A stretch of 64,000 nucleotides of DNA from Owenia fusiformis (taxonomy: Eukaryota > Annelida > Polychaeta > Sabellida > Oweniidae). The position numbers and the translations under genes are program-made. Below, piece by piece: positions 40,901 to 55,900 of this stretch. The stretch's first letter is position 1, and each line of letters begins with the position of its first letter. The notes beneath the pieces were generated by a model. The model was not told the DNA's origin, did no database searches, and saw nothing but the letters and a program-made list of their open reading frames with translations. The DNA lies in assembly GCA_903813345.2 (NCBI GenBank), contig CAIIXF020000005.1, positions 17,735,375-17,799,374 on the forward strand, in the 5' to 3' direction.

Positions 40901-43900
40901 TATTTTGAACAAATCCCTATAAACCAACAAAACAGCTCTATCCATGTTCCCACTAATGTGTATGATAGATGTGAGTACCTGCCTATAATTATTTTAAGTT
41001 TAGTTTATGTGATCTATTGGGAAAATTTTAATGAAGTGACTCATTTTCTCACATTTCTATAAATTTTAGTGTACTTCACATCTGTTTACTTTATTCCTTG
41101 CTGATTCCTCTCATTTTCACTTGATTTATATTTATATATTGGTATATCTATGTTTATCATCTATGTTTATCGCTATGTGTCTTATTTATCATTTCAGGTG
41201 AATTTTCTGATATTTCATACATTTCTTTATAATTGATGCTTGCTTACTTCATTCCTTACAAATACATGTACCCCTTCCTTTGTTTCAATTTATTTCATGA
41301 GACAAAACATTAACATCTAATACATTTGATTCTATCTGCATGTAAACACCGTGTGTAGTTGTAATATATCCAATCCAGGGGTCTACAATTGTTTTGTTTG
41401 TCAGAAGAAACTAATAATACACCTGAAGATGACAACCATCATGGGTTTGAAAATATTGTTTGATTATTTCAAATGTTCTCAGGTAGTGTCCATCTGCTTT
41501 TATCCTTATTTTGGCTATCCTTGTCTAGTAAAGTCAAAATATCACATTCATCAACGTTTACAAAACGTCAGTCTGCCATGTTTTTTTCTGTAAACATTAT
41601 GACGTCATATTCCCATAATTCACAAGTGTAGTACAGTGACACATGCTGTCAATATGATATCCCATGATGCACAGGTGGGGTACAGGCAAAAATGTTGACC
41701 GCCAATTGACCAATCAGATGCGAGTATTCACATTGAATTACTAACAATATGTATTGATTGAGTTGATAATATGTATTGATTGAGTTGATAATATGTATTG
41801 ATTGAGTTGAAAATATGTATTGATTGAGTTGATAATATGTATTGATTGAGTTGATAATATGTATTGATTGAGTTGAAAATATGTATTGATTGAGTTGATA
41901 ATATGTATTGATTGAGTTGATAATATGTATTGATTGAGTTGAAAATATGTATTGATTGAGTTGATAATATGTATTGAGTGAGTTGAAAATATGTATTGAT
42001 TGAGTTGATAATATGTATTGATTGAGTTGAAAATATGTATCGATTGTGTTGATAATATGTATTGATTGAGTTGATAATATGTATCGATTGAGTTGATAAT
42101 ATGTATTGATTGTGTTGATAATATGTATTGATTGAGTTGAAAATATGTATTGATTGAGTTGATAATATGTATTGATTGAGTTGATAATATGTATTGATTG
42201 AGTTGATAATATGTATTGATTGAGTTGATAATATGTATTGATTGAGTTGACAATATGTATTGATTGAGTTGACAATATGTATTGATTGTGTTGTGATTGT
42301 GTTTCAGCAAGGGAGATATTGCTAGGAGCTGACTGGTCCAAAGCATTAGATCCAGTGTTTGAGTCCAATTGGAATCAAGACAAGACTCTCACTTGGCAGT
42401 ACTTTGGGAGCAAGGATGGTCTCTTCAGGAATTTTCCAGGTAAATAATACTGAGTGTTATTCACCTAAGTTATTTTCTGATAGTAAACATAAACTTGGTT
42501 GTTAAATGGCCAGTTGAAAGAGATGTGAAAATGTTAAATAAATTGTGCTCTCTTCAAAGGTTTCTTTACATTTGAGTCAAGAAGTTGTGCGTTGATGTTA
42601 CGCAACAAATGGTAAATGCAGAATTTCAAACATTTTTGCTGGAAGGACCAAAATTAAAATCTATCAATTGTTGCTTAATTATGTAACCACTACAAGTATT
42701 GTTATAGTCACTTTTTTGTGGACAGGTGGTGTCTAACATATTTTGGTATCTGTAACAAATGACAGGTGGTGACATTTTGCATGTTAATTCCCTGTATGTA
42801 TTTTCATTTATTTATTAAAGGCATTAAATGGGAGAAGAAGGGTGTTGATATGTTTGATTGTCGGTACAGAGGGTGGTACATACAAGCGGCTGCCACTCCT
42901 AAAGACATCGTTATTCTGATAGACACAAGCGGAAGTATGACAGGCATGCGAATGGAGATCGCCATTAAAACTGTCAATAAAATCCTTGAAACACTGGGTG
43001 ATAATGATTACTTTAATATTATACACGTAAGTTACAGTAACTCTTTTTTTAATCTTATGCCTTTTGAAGTCAGAGAAAATCAGAAAAATTATCTTTAGGA
43101 TTTAATTTTTCGCTCATCTTGTTCTTTCTTTCTTTCATGCTATGAATAATTTCTAGAAGTTTAATACTTCATATTATGGAAATCCAGGGATGAAACAAGC
43201 ACCGTAACATTGCAATACGGAGTACAGTAAAACCTGCAAATCCAAACCCTTTTGGCCAGTTCTAATGCAGTTCAGATAATACAGGTTTTACTGTAGATGT
43301 ATTGAATCAATTGAAGCATAAAATATGATTTGATGGATGCATCTTATCTAAATACATGTAGATTTGATTCTGTAATTTGGACAGCCTGTCTAATGATAGA
43401 TTATAGAGGTTAGATAATAATGACAATGGACATTTCTCTTTGTTTCTAAATCACTGAATTTGTTCTATATTTTCTAGTTTGCAAAGGAGGCAGTTTATGT
43501 GGATACTTGCTTTAACAGAACACTGGTGCAGGCAAATGCTGAAAATAAAATGGTAAAAACATAATTTTTTTTTAACTATATTTATTTTCCTCAATATTTG
43601 GCTGAGGAAAGTATTCATGATTAAAATTAAAACTGTCAAATAGAACACCACAGTAAGTGGAAAACTTTTCAATGTTCTGTGATCTATTTACTTAATGATA
43701 AATGAACCTTTGTAAGTGGAACACCTTAAAGTTTAAAACAATTTTGAGGTAAAAAAGTTAAGTTTACACAAAATTTACTGTATCTGTTCCAAAACAGTAG
43801 TCCTTTTACTAGCTGACATTTATATATTTTGGTTATATATTTTGTTGAATGCAATATTTGGGTTTTTATGTCACCACCAGAAGTGATGGTTGAATTTTGG

Positions 43901-46900
43901 CTGTCTGTGTCTGTAACAAATGGAAGGTGGTGACTTTGTGCGTGTTAATGCCTTGTATATTTATGTGATTGCAAGAGAAAGAGCAGATTGAAATATTTTG
44001 TGTTTTATATTTTAGCGAATGCAGGAAAAGGTCAGGAACATCACTACAAAGGATATAGCCTCGTTTAGAGTTGGTTTTGAAGAAGCATTCCAACTTCTAT
44101 TGCGGAATGATACTGGAGAAGACATGCCTAGTGCTAAATGCAACAAGGCAATTATGCTGATCACTGATGGCATGTCCGATACAAATGAGGCTGTCTTTGA
44201 AAAGTATAATTGGCCAGAAAAAAATGTAAGTGAATAAATTAGGTGTCATATTTTGTAAAATTATAAATTAGGTGTCATATTTTGTAAAATTATAAATTAG
44301 GTGTCATATTTTGTAAAATTATTAATGCCAAGTGCAGAGGGTGGTGGGCAATCCAGGTTTCATACTGAAAAATGAACATTTAGGTTAATGTTCAGCCATT
44401 GTTTAATTAGTTTCACAAAAATCAATGTTTTCACCAAGCCTTATGAATGGATAATGAGATATGAGGCAAAAAATATGATTTTTATCTATGTGGAATGTTA
44501 ACCTTGACATCAAAGTGATCACTTGTAATACTATTGAACCTAGGGCCAAGTCTCTAGAGTTGGGTTACCATAGTAACAATAAATTGGATCTTATTAAAGG
44601 TGGGACAAAACCGTCCACATTTTTTATTATTTCAATATATCAATTTTTGAAACACATGGATTTCAATAGAATTAGGGCAAGTTAATGCACGAATCAATTT
44701 TACAACTGTTCCTGAAATGAGATAAATAAAGCTCCAATGTATTTGAAAAACTAGAGGTTTCAGGATGATATTCAAAGCAGCAATTTTACAATGATATTCG
44801 TTATGCCTCAAATAATTGTACCAGATTGGCATCTTACATATATTCAGTCTGGTAGAGATAGGTGGGATTAGAAAAGGCAAAATGCATGCACAAAGTGCTC
44901 ATCAATGTTAAATGTGCTCAGTTTCAAGTTTACTACATTGTCTCTATCAAGTTTTATTGAAAAAAGAACCTCATAACCTACCCTTTTTTAGGTGAGAGTA
45001 TTTACATACTTAATTGGGAGAGATATTACAGATCCCAAAAATGTGGAATGGACAGCTTGTGCAAACAAAGGTAATTTTATTTATTAATTTTATTTACTAA
45101 ATTTTCCAATATTAATTAAAAGGGTCGACACTGGATACTCATAACAGAGTATATCAGTGAATTCATCAAATGTGTTCATTGAAAATATATTACAATGTGT
45201 TTTTTTCAAAAGAGCAAGAATTATACTTTATTTAGTATGTACATGTACATTACTGAAGGAATAGTTTCAATCTTTTTTTGTGGATTGTGTTCAGAGGTCG
45301 GCGTCTGTAGCAAATGGCGGTCAGCGTCTGTAATAAATGCCAGGCTAGGCTTTACCCCAGCCCCTTACCTCCCAGGTTCCTACCCTCAGGCTTTGACCCC
45401 CCCTCTCCCCAGGTCTTACCCATACACAACATTGTATTCATTATTTTACAGGTAATTTCTCTCGCATTGCCACATTGGCAGATGTACAGGAACATGTGCA
45501 GGATTATATACATGTACTTGCAAGACCACTGGTCTACTCACGTTACAATTACTCAATATGGACAAGCATTTACATGGATGTGGCGGTGAGTTCTCTTCTT
45601 TTTTGTGTCCTTATACGAGGGGTGATCAGAAAGTTCTTATAATACAGGGTGGGCCAATAAAAATTAGTACATTATTCTATTTATTCAATTTTTTTTTATT
45701 ATTGCAATTCAGACTACCAAAATTCAGATAATGGTGAAATGATTATTTGTGAAAATGTTAAAGATAAAAATATGTGAGCGAAGAAAATTTGGAAATTATT
45801 CATGACACATGCAGTATACAGATCACAAATAATCATTTCACCATTATCTGAATTTTGGTGGACTGAACTGCAATAATAAAGAGAATTGAATAAATAGCAT
45901 AATGTTCCAGTTTTTATTGGCCCACCCTGTATTTATATAGAGATATTATGAGAACCTTTAGATCACTCCTCAAATACATATATCTGGTAGATATTTGGTA
46001 TTCATGGGAATTATGTTTTCTCATTTATTATCCTTTGACATTTTTACATTTCAAAGAATTATAAAATGTTTCTCTCATGTCAGCTGGTTGTTACATCTTA
46101 GAGTGGTTGTGATGTACAGTTCTCATAGACTGGAGTATATGATTGAACAAAAAATAATGCTTTTGGTCTCGTCTAACCTCAACAGGCCTCAACAAAATGT
46201 TCAGTTTTACAGAAGAGTGTATATTTATAAAATAAGTTGTGTTAAAGGGAATGCGAAGTTTCATGTTCTAATTTACACGTTGGCTACTTATAACCATCAT
46301 CTATCACTTCAGCTCACTCATTGGACATATCGTGTTTGAACTAACATATAATTCAAGTTCAAAGTACCCATATCGGGATCGCTGAGGATGCCGCCATTGT
46401 TATGTATCAATGACGTCATTGATGCCTTAAAATTGATGCCTGGGAAATGTCGCTATATAATCACGTCATACTCGGATCGCAGAAATAGAACACATTTCAC
46501 TGATATTTTATAACTATTTCTGTCACGGACCTCTGCCAGATAAGCTCCTCTGTGTCTAGGCTCAATAAATATACTCAAGGACAAGACACGAGATCTTCGG
46601 AAAATTTATCGTTTGAGCCTACTACCAATAGGGGCTAGATCTGGATCCGGATCTGTGATTTCTGTCCGCTTAACATTGTTGCCGCATGTTCATGTCCATA
46701 TCATATCATATATTTGGAAAAGCTTTTTCAATATATTCTTCATAGAAATTGAATTGTTGCAAGGTATTTTTTCAAATGTTTGTATTTGTTTTCTCCAATG
46801 TGATATAGTATAGGCTAGGTAGAAAAATCACTAAACTTATGAGATATCGGCTGCGCGAATCGGAAGTCATCGCATTATATTCCTCTTGAAAAATATCCAC

Positions 46901-49900
46901 TAGAATTATTTTATATTATGATAACACTGGGTGAAAAAGGATAAATCTGTTCAAATCCTGTAAATGCTTTCTTGTATATTTAACCAATGCATTAAAATAT
47001 ACAAAATGGCATTTACAAAATGCATTACTGTGCATCAATGCATGGGGATTTATTTAACTAAGATTAACGTGGCTAATGTGTTGGCGTATTTGTGGTGAAA
47101 ATAAGTAAGTTGATAAGTAAGTGCTGAACGCATCCAACGAATAGTTGCATTTACCATATTTATGTAAATACACAACATACCATTTAAAATATCAAAATCT
47201 ATGCTAATGTTCATTAATGCGCTGATGAGCATTTACGGCACATCATTATTAACCTTAAGGTATACGTCGGCAAATAGGCATACTGCCGCAATTGCTTTCT
47301 TACCTAATCATAAATGGTAGATTTCTTCAATCTGTAGTATTCTATTCAAATATGTATAGGTGCATGAATACATTGAATAGGTGCATGTTGGAGAATGAAA
47401 GAAATAAAACAAAAAGGAGTAATCCAATGAAACAGTAACTCCCTAAAGCGTTTGGCCATTTAAATTCTGATGAAAAACGCAAACAAAAAAAACGAAAAAT
47501 CGATGTCGTCTAAATGATACGTATGTAAATGTCAATCTCCTAAATATTAAGATTTGCATACGCAATAGCTTTACAAGGACATGCCACTGTCATATTTTCA
47601 AAGAATAATACGTAATGTTTAATTTTTCTCAGTAATTAAACGACCAATTTCAATCATCATATCACCGTAGCAACATTCGATATGACAAAAAAGCTTTTCA
47701 AAATTCAATGGCATTTCACCTTGGATCATGACAAGAGAAGCCGCCCTCATAACATTCAGTGATGCGGGGAGACGATGGGGTCGATTGTAGTATGATATTT
47801 CATTTCAACAATGATAAGGCAATTGCCGTATTGATGGTACGCCAATAGTTATATATTTATTTTTTGTTAAAAACAATTCCTGATTTTTTCGAGCTCGAAT
47901 TTGATAATATAACATCCGTGGTAAGTACAGTTCTACAGTATTTTCGAAATGATTTTCAATTTAATGGCATACAACCTTTTTTTCTATATTGGAAAATAAG
48001 TGGAACTTTAAAAGCTTCAGTCACATTTGTTCAATGCGACCACACGTCGATCGTATTTCCCTGAAATATATCAGTAAATTTCTGCGGCAAACATAGGAAA
48101 ACTACAGTCGACTTAAGGTCACCTTGCTGTCTACGTACACGACATATCCAGTTTTTACAAGGCGTAGAGTCGGAGTTAAAACTTTTTCTTTCCTGTGGTC
48201 ACTATAGATATCAACAAGCAGCAGCCGAACCGTAGGTCTCACGACGACCGTACGTCGGGTTCACGGTCGACTTGCGGCTGCGCTTGGATTTCATAGGTTA
48301 CAATTGACCTTTCCGAACCGTAGAACTCCTTGTGGATGCCTTCAAGAAAAACTACGCACGTCATAGGGCCGCCCTACGCTGATCGTGCGTCATCATTTAT
48401 CAGCCGTACGGGAATCGTAGTTTTTCCTCATAATCAAGATACGCCATACGGCTATCTTAGCAAATGTGACTGCTAAATTATCGGACTGCAGAAATACTTA
48501 GGCAACCATAGAAATCCTACTTACCACAGAAATGATAGACCGTACAGTCCCCGTAAAAATGTGACGCGAGGCTAAGAATCTATGATAGTAATTGAATACG
48601 GTTTTAAAATTTAATTTTAAAATTTTAATTTCTTTGAATACCTGTGTTAAGGTCTCATGGAAGTTAACAGGAAATGACAAAACAAAAAATGACAAAGCCA
48701 TGCTGGATTTTGAAAATTTTTTGAACCAAGATAACAGAGTTCTGTTTGGACCTCCAGTCAGTTTAACTAGTTCCAGATATCATTTACATGACCAGGAACA
48801 CAATTGAAATGGTCAGAATGACCATAAACATGATAAAATAACCTTTTTAGCCCTCTGAAAATGTGACTGAAAAATAGCTAAAAGTAGGTGCTCAGGAAAG
48901 GTCAATGAACAGAATCTTTTGATTTTTTCAGAAAATGTGTCCAATATATTGCTCTAAATGACACAATCTTTGAAATTTTAAAAAATCGTCTGAAACAATA
49001 ATGGCTGTAGTAAAAAGGAAAATAGATCGATTTTCAATTCAGTTTTTTTCAATTTTTTCTTTTTCTAAGAATGATATCAAATTTTTTTGAATTGTATCAT
49101 TTAGAGCAATATATTGGGCACATTTTCTGAAAAAGTCAAAATATTCTGTTCAGTGACCTTTCCTGAGCACCTACTCTTAGCTATTTTTTAGTCACATTTT
49201 CAGAGGGCTGAAAAGGTTATTCTATCATGTTTATGGTCATTCTGACCATTTCAACTGTGTTCCCGGTCATGTAAATGATATGTGGAACTAGTTAAACTGA
49301 CTGGAGGTCCAAACAGAACTCTGTTATCTTGGTTCAAAAAATTTTCAAAATCCAGCATGGCTTTGTCATTTTTTGTTTTGTCATTTCCTGTTAACTTCCA
49401 TGAGACCTTAAAGATAAACATAAATGCAATGAATATTAAAGTACGAACACGTATTTTTGTAATGAGACTAGCAAATTAAACCATTGCATTCTTGGAAATT
49501 CAAGATGGGTTGGTTGAATTAATTTTATTATGTTTTATTCAAATAGTTTGCATTCGCCTGTTCGCATTTAGCACTAGACCTAATAAAAGTTAAAAAGTCA
49601 CAAATCCCAGATTGTTTCAAGTGTAAATAAAGAATAAATCTAACCTGTATTCCATGTCTAGATAGGTAAAAAGCAATTCCGAAAATGCCGGCGTTAATAT
49701 TCTATTGAGATCGTTATTTATTATATGTGGTATATACGTATTCTTTTAGTTCATTTGAAATGATTTCTTCGGTTTTGGAATGGCAACAACTCGGCATTCA
49801 TTTTTTGATTCAAAAATGGCGCCACAACTTTTGGAATGCCAAGGCATCAATCTGGCATCAATGACGTCATAACAATGTCGTAAAGAACCACTTTACGGTT

Positions 49901-52900
49901 GAAATGGCAGCTCCCTGGTCCAGTTCATTTGCAAAACCCGGGTCTCAATAACAATTAAAGTGTCTCACATATTCGATCAAAATTTGCCATGCAAACATGT
50001 TAGTCTACTTTACTGGCCCCCCTTGCTGTAACAAGGAACCCAAAACACATTTATGTTCATGTAGAGTATAGATATGGCCGTGAGAGTCGTACATGTAAAA
50101 TTATTAATATAAAATTAATATAAATAAATATTGAGCCAATTAACACAAAACACAATACCTTGGAAAATAATGGCTAATTTAAGTTAATTAGCTACAAGAG
50201 TTTACAATTTGACATAACTGTTAATTAGCTCAATTGGATAGATTATAATACCATCTCCAACTCATCTTCTTGGGCGAAAATAAATCTCCAACTGGTGGTG
50301 TAAGCTGGGGAAGGAGGTGAGGGAAAAGAATCGAAATGTATAACTTACATTGATGTTAATGGATTTTGTACGCACCTAGGGAGAAAACCCTCCAACTACA
50401 ATCCTATCGATATCTCGTCTGAAGTCTCATCTCGTACTCTCGAGATCTGAAGCTTGATGTTTCGTTCAGTGTAACTTACCAGAAACATTTACCTGGGATA
50501 ACCGGGGAATGGTCTTCTTAGGGCTTGTTCATACCTAAACCTTAACCGACTCTCACATTGCCATAAATGAAATTATTGTCAATAATTTGAATTTATGTTC
50601 ATGTAGAGTATAGATATGGCCGTGAGAGTCGTACATGTAAAATTATTAATATAAAATTAATATAAATAAATATTGAGCCAATTAACACAAAACACAATAC
50701 CTTGGAAAATAATGGCTAATTTAAGTTAATTAGCTACAAGAGTTTACAATTTGACATAACTGTTAATTAGCTCAATTGGATAGATTATAATACCATCTCC
50801 AACTCATCTTCTTGGGCGAAAATAAGGCCATGCGCGATCTCTCGCGAGAGCCCAAAAGAAAAGAAGATTAATTAGAAAGTAGTTAAATCAATTGATACAC
50901 ACAAATCAATACATGAATACCAAATTATAAGAACATCATAGAAATGAACTAAAGTAAATCCGCAAATTCTGAAATATGGATGGACAAATTAATGTAATGT
51001 AATGTAATATGCTGTCAATCTCAGGTAAGATAAAGGAATTAGAATTGAATGAAAAAATTTTTTTTTTCAGAAAGTGCGGGTTTATCTCAATTAAATTTCT
51101 AGTACATCATGAAGAAAAAACAGTAGCTACTTGAAATTTGCATGCTCGACACCTGTTTGAGCCGACTTTGGGGTTTACATGAAAATTGAATACTCGACAC
51201 CTGTCTGAGCAACTTTGGGGCTTTAATGAAAATTGCATACTCGACACCAGTCTGAGTTTAAAAATGTCTACCTAATATAATTTTTTAATGTATGTAAGTA
51301 TGTCATCTCCCAATCTTTTGATAGTATAGTCATCAAGTCCAAGAATTGTGGCCCATGTACCTCCGCCTATCCGCAAACTGTGGCATTTATAGAAGGTAGG
51401 ATCTACCTGACATTGAACAAAGAGTATGTGAAGAAAATTGTTAAATACAGAAGTATTCACTGGAGCATCTCTATAAATGAAAAGAGGACCTGATTTAAAG
51501 GACCTTATGTTCAGGTACAACGTCATATGTAATACTGGACAACAAGATGGTAATTGAGAATTAATTGATATCGTAGCAGGAGATGAGCTATGTTTAAAAT
51601 GTGAAAAAGTAATAATGAAAAAGGCTTCATCGGGAGAGAATTAATACTTTCTAACTGTAAGTTGTGTCCTGCGGAAGTACTTGTCAACTCACTTCTTCTT
51701 AGTAAGCCAAAAAGGCTGTAGATAACATAGCTCTGTACAAGACTTGAGCAAAAGGGTCAAAATCTACTTCAGAAGTTTTAGAAACCATTTGTTCTAACAA
51801 GGCTGTGTTGATTGGCAATCTAGTGTCTATGCTAGGATTTTGTTTACAAAAAACAGAAACTATTAGAGAGACTACATAAGAAGTAGTGGGATCCTTGAAA
51901 TTGTTAATTGTGAAAATATGATAAAAATGATATACCAGACAGAACTGACTTGAATGAATTAGGGGGATAATTCTTTAAACGAAGATGTGCTGCAAAAAGG
52001 CTAGCAGAGGCTGGGGTTAGAGGAAATTCACCTATACCTGTCTGGGAGTTGAACTGTACTAATAAATCATATGACTTTCTGGTAGACGGGGCTTGCGCAG
52101 CTTGAAGTGCTTCTAAAAAGATAAAAAGTAACATAAATTGTTTCTAGATAAAGCGTCAGCAGCAGAATTAAGAATACCAGCAATGTGTTCACTTTGAACA
52201 TGATATTGTTTAAGAGACATTTTAATATATAGGAAGTAAGAGTTGCATGGACGTTTGATTGCTGGTAGAAAATTTATTTCGGTATGTTCCCTACTGCTTC
52301 ATTGTCAGAATGCAGGATAACTGTGTGTCCAGACATAAGTTTTGCCTATGTAAGTATAGCAGTAACAATAGGAAATAATTCAAGAATATTGATGTCCAAT
52401 TCTTTCCATTCTGATGGCCATTCCCATTTAAACCAAAGATTATTGCAAACGGCTCCATAGCCTATCGTAGTAGAAGCATCGGTAAAAGATGCAAGTGTTC
52501 TCTTGTCTCTTGTTCTTCTGTAAGGAAAATAGATTTCCCATTAAAGGGAATTAGAAACTATTTCCATATTAATAAATCCTGCATAGATGGAGTGTTGATT
52601 AAGATTTTAGAATGTAGCTCCTTCATTTTTAGATAGATGAATAAATAATGAAATAAATGATCTACCGAAAGGAATCACACAACAACAGTAGCTAAGGAAT
52701 CCTATAGGAGATAAAAGTTCTCTTTGAGACTTTCTTTGGATTTGGCTTAATGGTAAAGGGGTTGATGTTACATAAAGTGTCAATGATTGTTTTGTCATTT
52801 CCATGAGCAAACAAGCTTCTAATAGTCTTACACAAGAAGCAACCTTTTCCTAAATGTTTTATAATATCTATGGCTTGTTGTACGGTTGCATATTTAACTG

Positions 52901-55900
52901 TAGAAGTTTCGTCTGGGATAGTATCATTATGGGTTGGCCTCTGGGATGTGATAAGTTGTGAATAACACAGAATTCACCTGGAGATTTTTAGGAACGAGAA
53001 ATAAGGGTGAAATAATATCAAATGGTGGCTGGTCAAAAGGTCCAAGTATTCTACCAGCTTCAAGCTCTTTGTTTAATTTTTTGAGAGCTTCTGGGTTCTT
53101 AGATATGATGACAAATTATCATGAGTAATGTTGTAATGTTCTGGCAAATCAGAGTGAGGAAATTTAAATCCGTACTAGAAACCATGAACTGTTTCTTCTT
53201 GATGTTCATAGCCTTCAAGCCAATATCTGAGTCTTTCAGGTTTAACTGGAGTAACAACTTGTGTTGACATAAGTTCACTCGAAGGGTTTTTTTGGAGTCT
53301 CCAGTACCTGAGCGCTTTTTGTTGGGGAATTGGGCTTGCCTGCCGTTGTTGCGGGAGTAACATTTTGCAAGTTGGGCAGGTGTGGTTAAAGGGACAAGGG
53401 GATATATATTTCAAGAGGTGAGGGGTTTGATCATGAAATCTTTGGGTATAGACAGCAATAAATATACTGAATGCTCGGACCCATTCTGGAAATGAAAGGA
53501 TTTTCCCTTCTTTGAAGGGTTTAAATTAAAATGTTTTGATTCAAAAGAATTGTCAGATTACATCTCACAGAGGACATAATCATTGTTTTTGTCTTCTTCA
53601 ATACAATCATGAATCAATACATGAATACCAAAATATAAGAATATCATAGAAATGAATTAAAGTAAATCCGCAAAATCTGAAATATGGACAAATTAATGTA
53701 ATGTAATATGTTGAAAACTGGGAATTGGATTTATTGAAGCTACTGACACCTGTCCTTGTAGCATGGCATTTGTGTTGGGAATTAATCCATAAGCTGTAGA
53801 GACGGGTTGGGAATTATGAAAAGCTGAAAGGTTAGTAGAGACTGGAGGGATGAAAGGGTAGGGTTGGATATTAGCGCTTGATGCAAAAGATGGAATAGGG
53901 CGAGTAATTGATGCTGTGGGTCTATTTAGAGAGAATGAAATGTTGGGTTGGAATGGAAGATGTAGTGGAATAAGAAGGGAAAGGGGATAAGGGAAAAGTT
54001 GTTGTAAAGTTGCCCCTTATTAAAGTGGGCATAGACTTGGCTGCAGTCAGGGTATTAGAAGTGTGATACTCTTCAATAGTAATACTTGGGTTAGGTCCTT
54101 CCGTTTCAGACATTTGCAGTGAAATAATTAGTAGTTATATAGAGGGTAAGCAACTTCAAGACATAAAAACATTTAGATAAATATAAATAGAAGCACATGC
54201 TCCATGTTAGATGTATATAAATATGATGCCCATAAGGCTAATCATAATAAATATGATTTAGAATACACTGCATAAATAAATGCATATGATATATAAAGAT
54301 TATGAATTATCATAATATAAATATGATGCCCATAAGGCTAATCAAAATAAATATGAATTAGAATACACTGCATAAATAAATGCATATGATATATAAAGAT
54401 TATGAATTATCATAATATAAATAAGATGCCCATAAGGCTAATCATAATAAATATGATTTAGAATACACTGCATAAATAAATGCATATGATATATAAAAAA
54501 TGAATTATCATAATAAATATGATAACCTTTAAGAATAAAGGTAAAGTATACAATGCATGAATAAATGCATATGATATATAAAATAATATGAATTATCATA
54601 ATATAAATATGATAACCTTTAAGAATAAAGGTAAAGCATACAATGCATGAATATGAAATATAAAATAATATGAATTTTATCATAATATAAATATGATAAC
54701 ATATCATGTCTAAAGGTAAAGTATACACTGCATGAATAAATGCAGATGATATACAAAATAATATATATTTATCATAATATAAATATGATAAAATATAAGT
54801 AAACAGGAAACTAAATTTCCTAATATAAGTATAGTACTTATGAAGGATAACTAAGTGAATAAACTATTGTGAAAAGTTAACGACTCTCTGGCTTATGTTT
54901 GGTTAGAGAAGAGTAGCCGTCTCTTCTAATGTTAAGTCTAATTATTATTACCTAATAAATGTAATCAAGAAATCTCAGGACTGCGCCTTTCCAGGACTTG
55001 ACGAAAAGCTTTTCCCCTTTGCATTGAGATGTATGGGATCGTAGGAGTCATCTATCAAATTTGACCATTGATTCTATATTGGGTGGTATGTGGGTGATGT
55101 AGGAACAAAAGTCTATTGCCCTTATGATGATGAATATCATTTAACAATTTGAAATTGGAGATAAAATATTGAATTATATTGAATGCCTTCTGAAGCAGTA
55201 TTGATCGAGGATTTGAAAGGATGCCATGAGCGTTGAAATAGTTCTAAAAATAAAAGGCTTTTAATGAAGGATGTAAATCTAAATATTGTTCAGCCAAAGT
55301 GATGAGATTATTTGCAACAAAGGTAGATGATCTATGAACCAGATCATTTTCTCCTAGCTGTAATATAGCCATATCTGGATAGGGATTTTTATATTTTACA
55401 TCATCTGAAATTGTTTAATTGTATATAAAATGATGGTATTATAGTTAACTATGTCTTCCTTTAATTTAAAGTCAAAATGGTTAGATTCTTCTATTTTCCG
55501 AACAAAACTGTGGCCTATAATGCTGACCCTAATAACATTAGGCATCTCTAATTGTCTTGTATAATGGGAGAAGAAAGGTAAGGATATTAATGACTCCTGT
55601 CTTATCCTCAGAGTAAAGTTTATTATGTGCAAAAAGGTGTCAGAAATATAGAAGAAAAGGAATAATTATAGCTCTCTCAAGAGATAAATATATATCAAAC
55701 AATAAAATGATATCTGTACCTTAATGGTACTATGAATAATCCCAATAACAACCAGAAATCTCTGGAATGGGATAATAAAATAGAATAGATATATTTATTT
55801 AATAGCCAACAAGGTTACTTACACTCGTAAATAAATGAAATATCTATTATTAGATTGGATGGAGTCTATTGAACGTAACTTGAGGACATGTATGTGACTT

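Noticed and set aside
41649-42368. 239-codon minus-strand frame of [16 protein letters not shown] type
   Set aside because: Translation of the 22-bp array (66-base triple unit); it overlaps exon 6 antisense.
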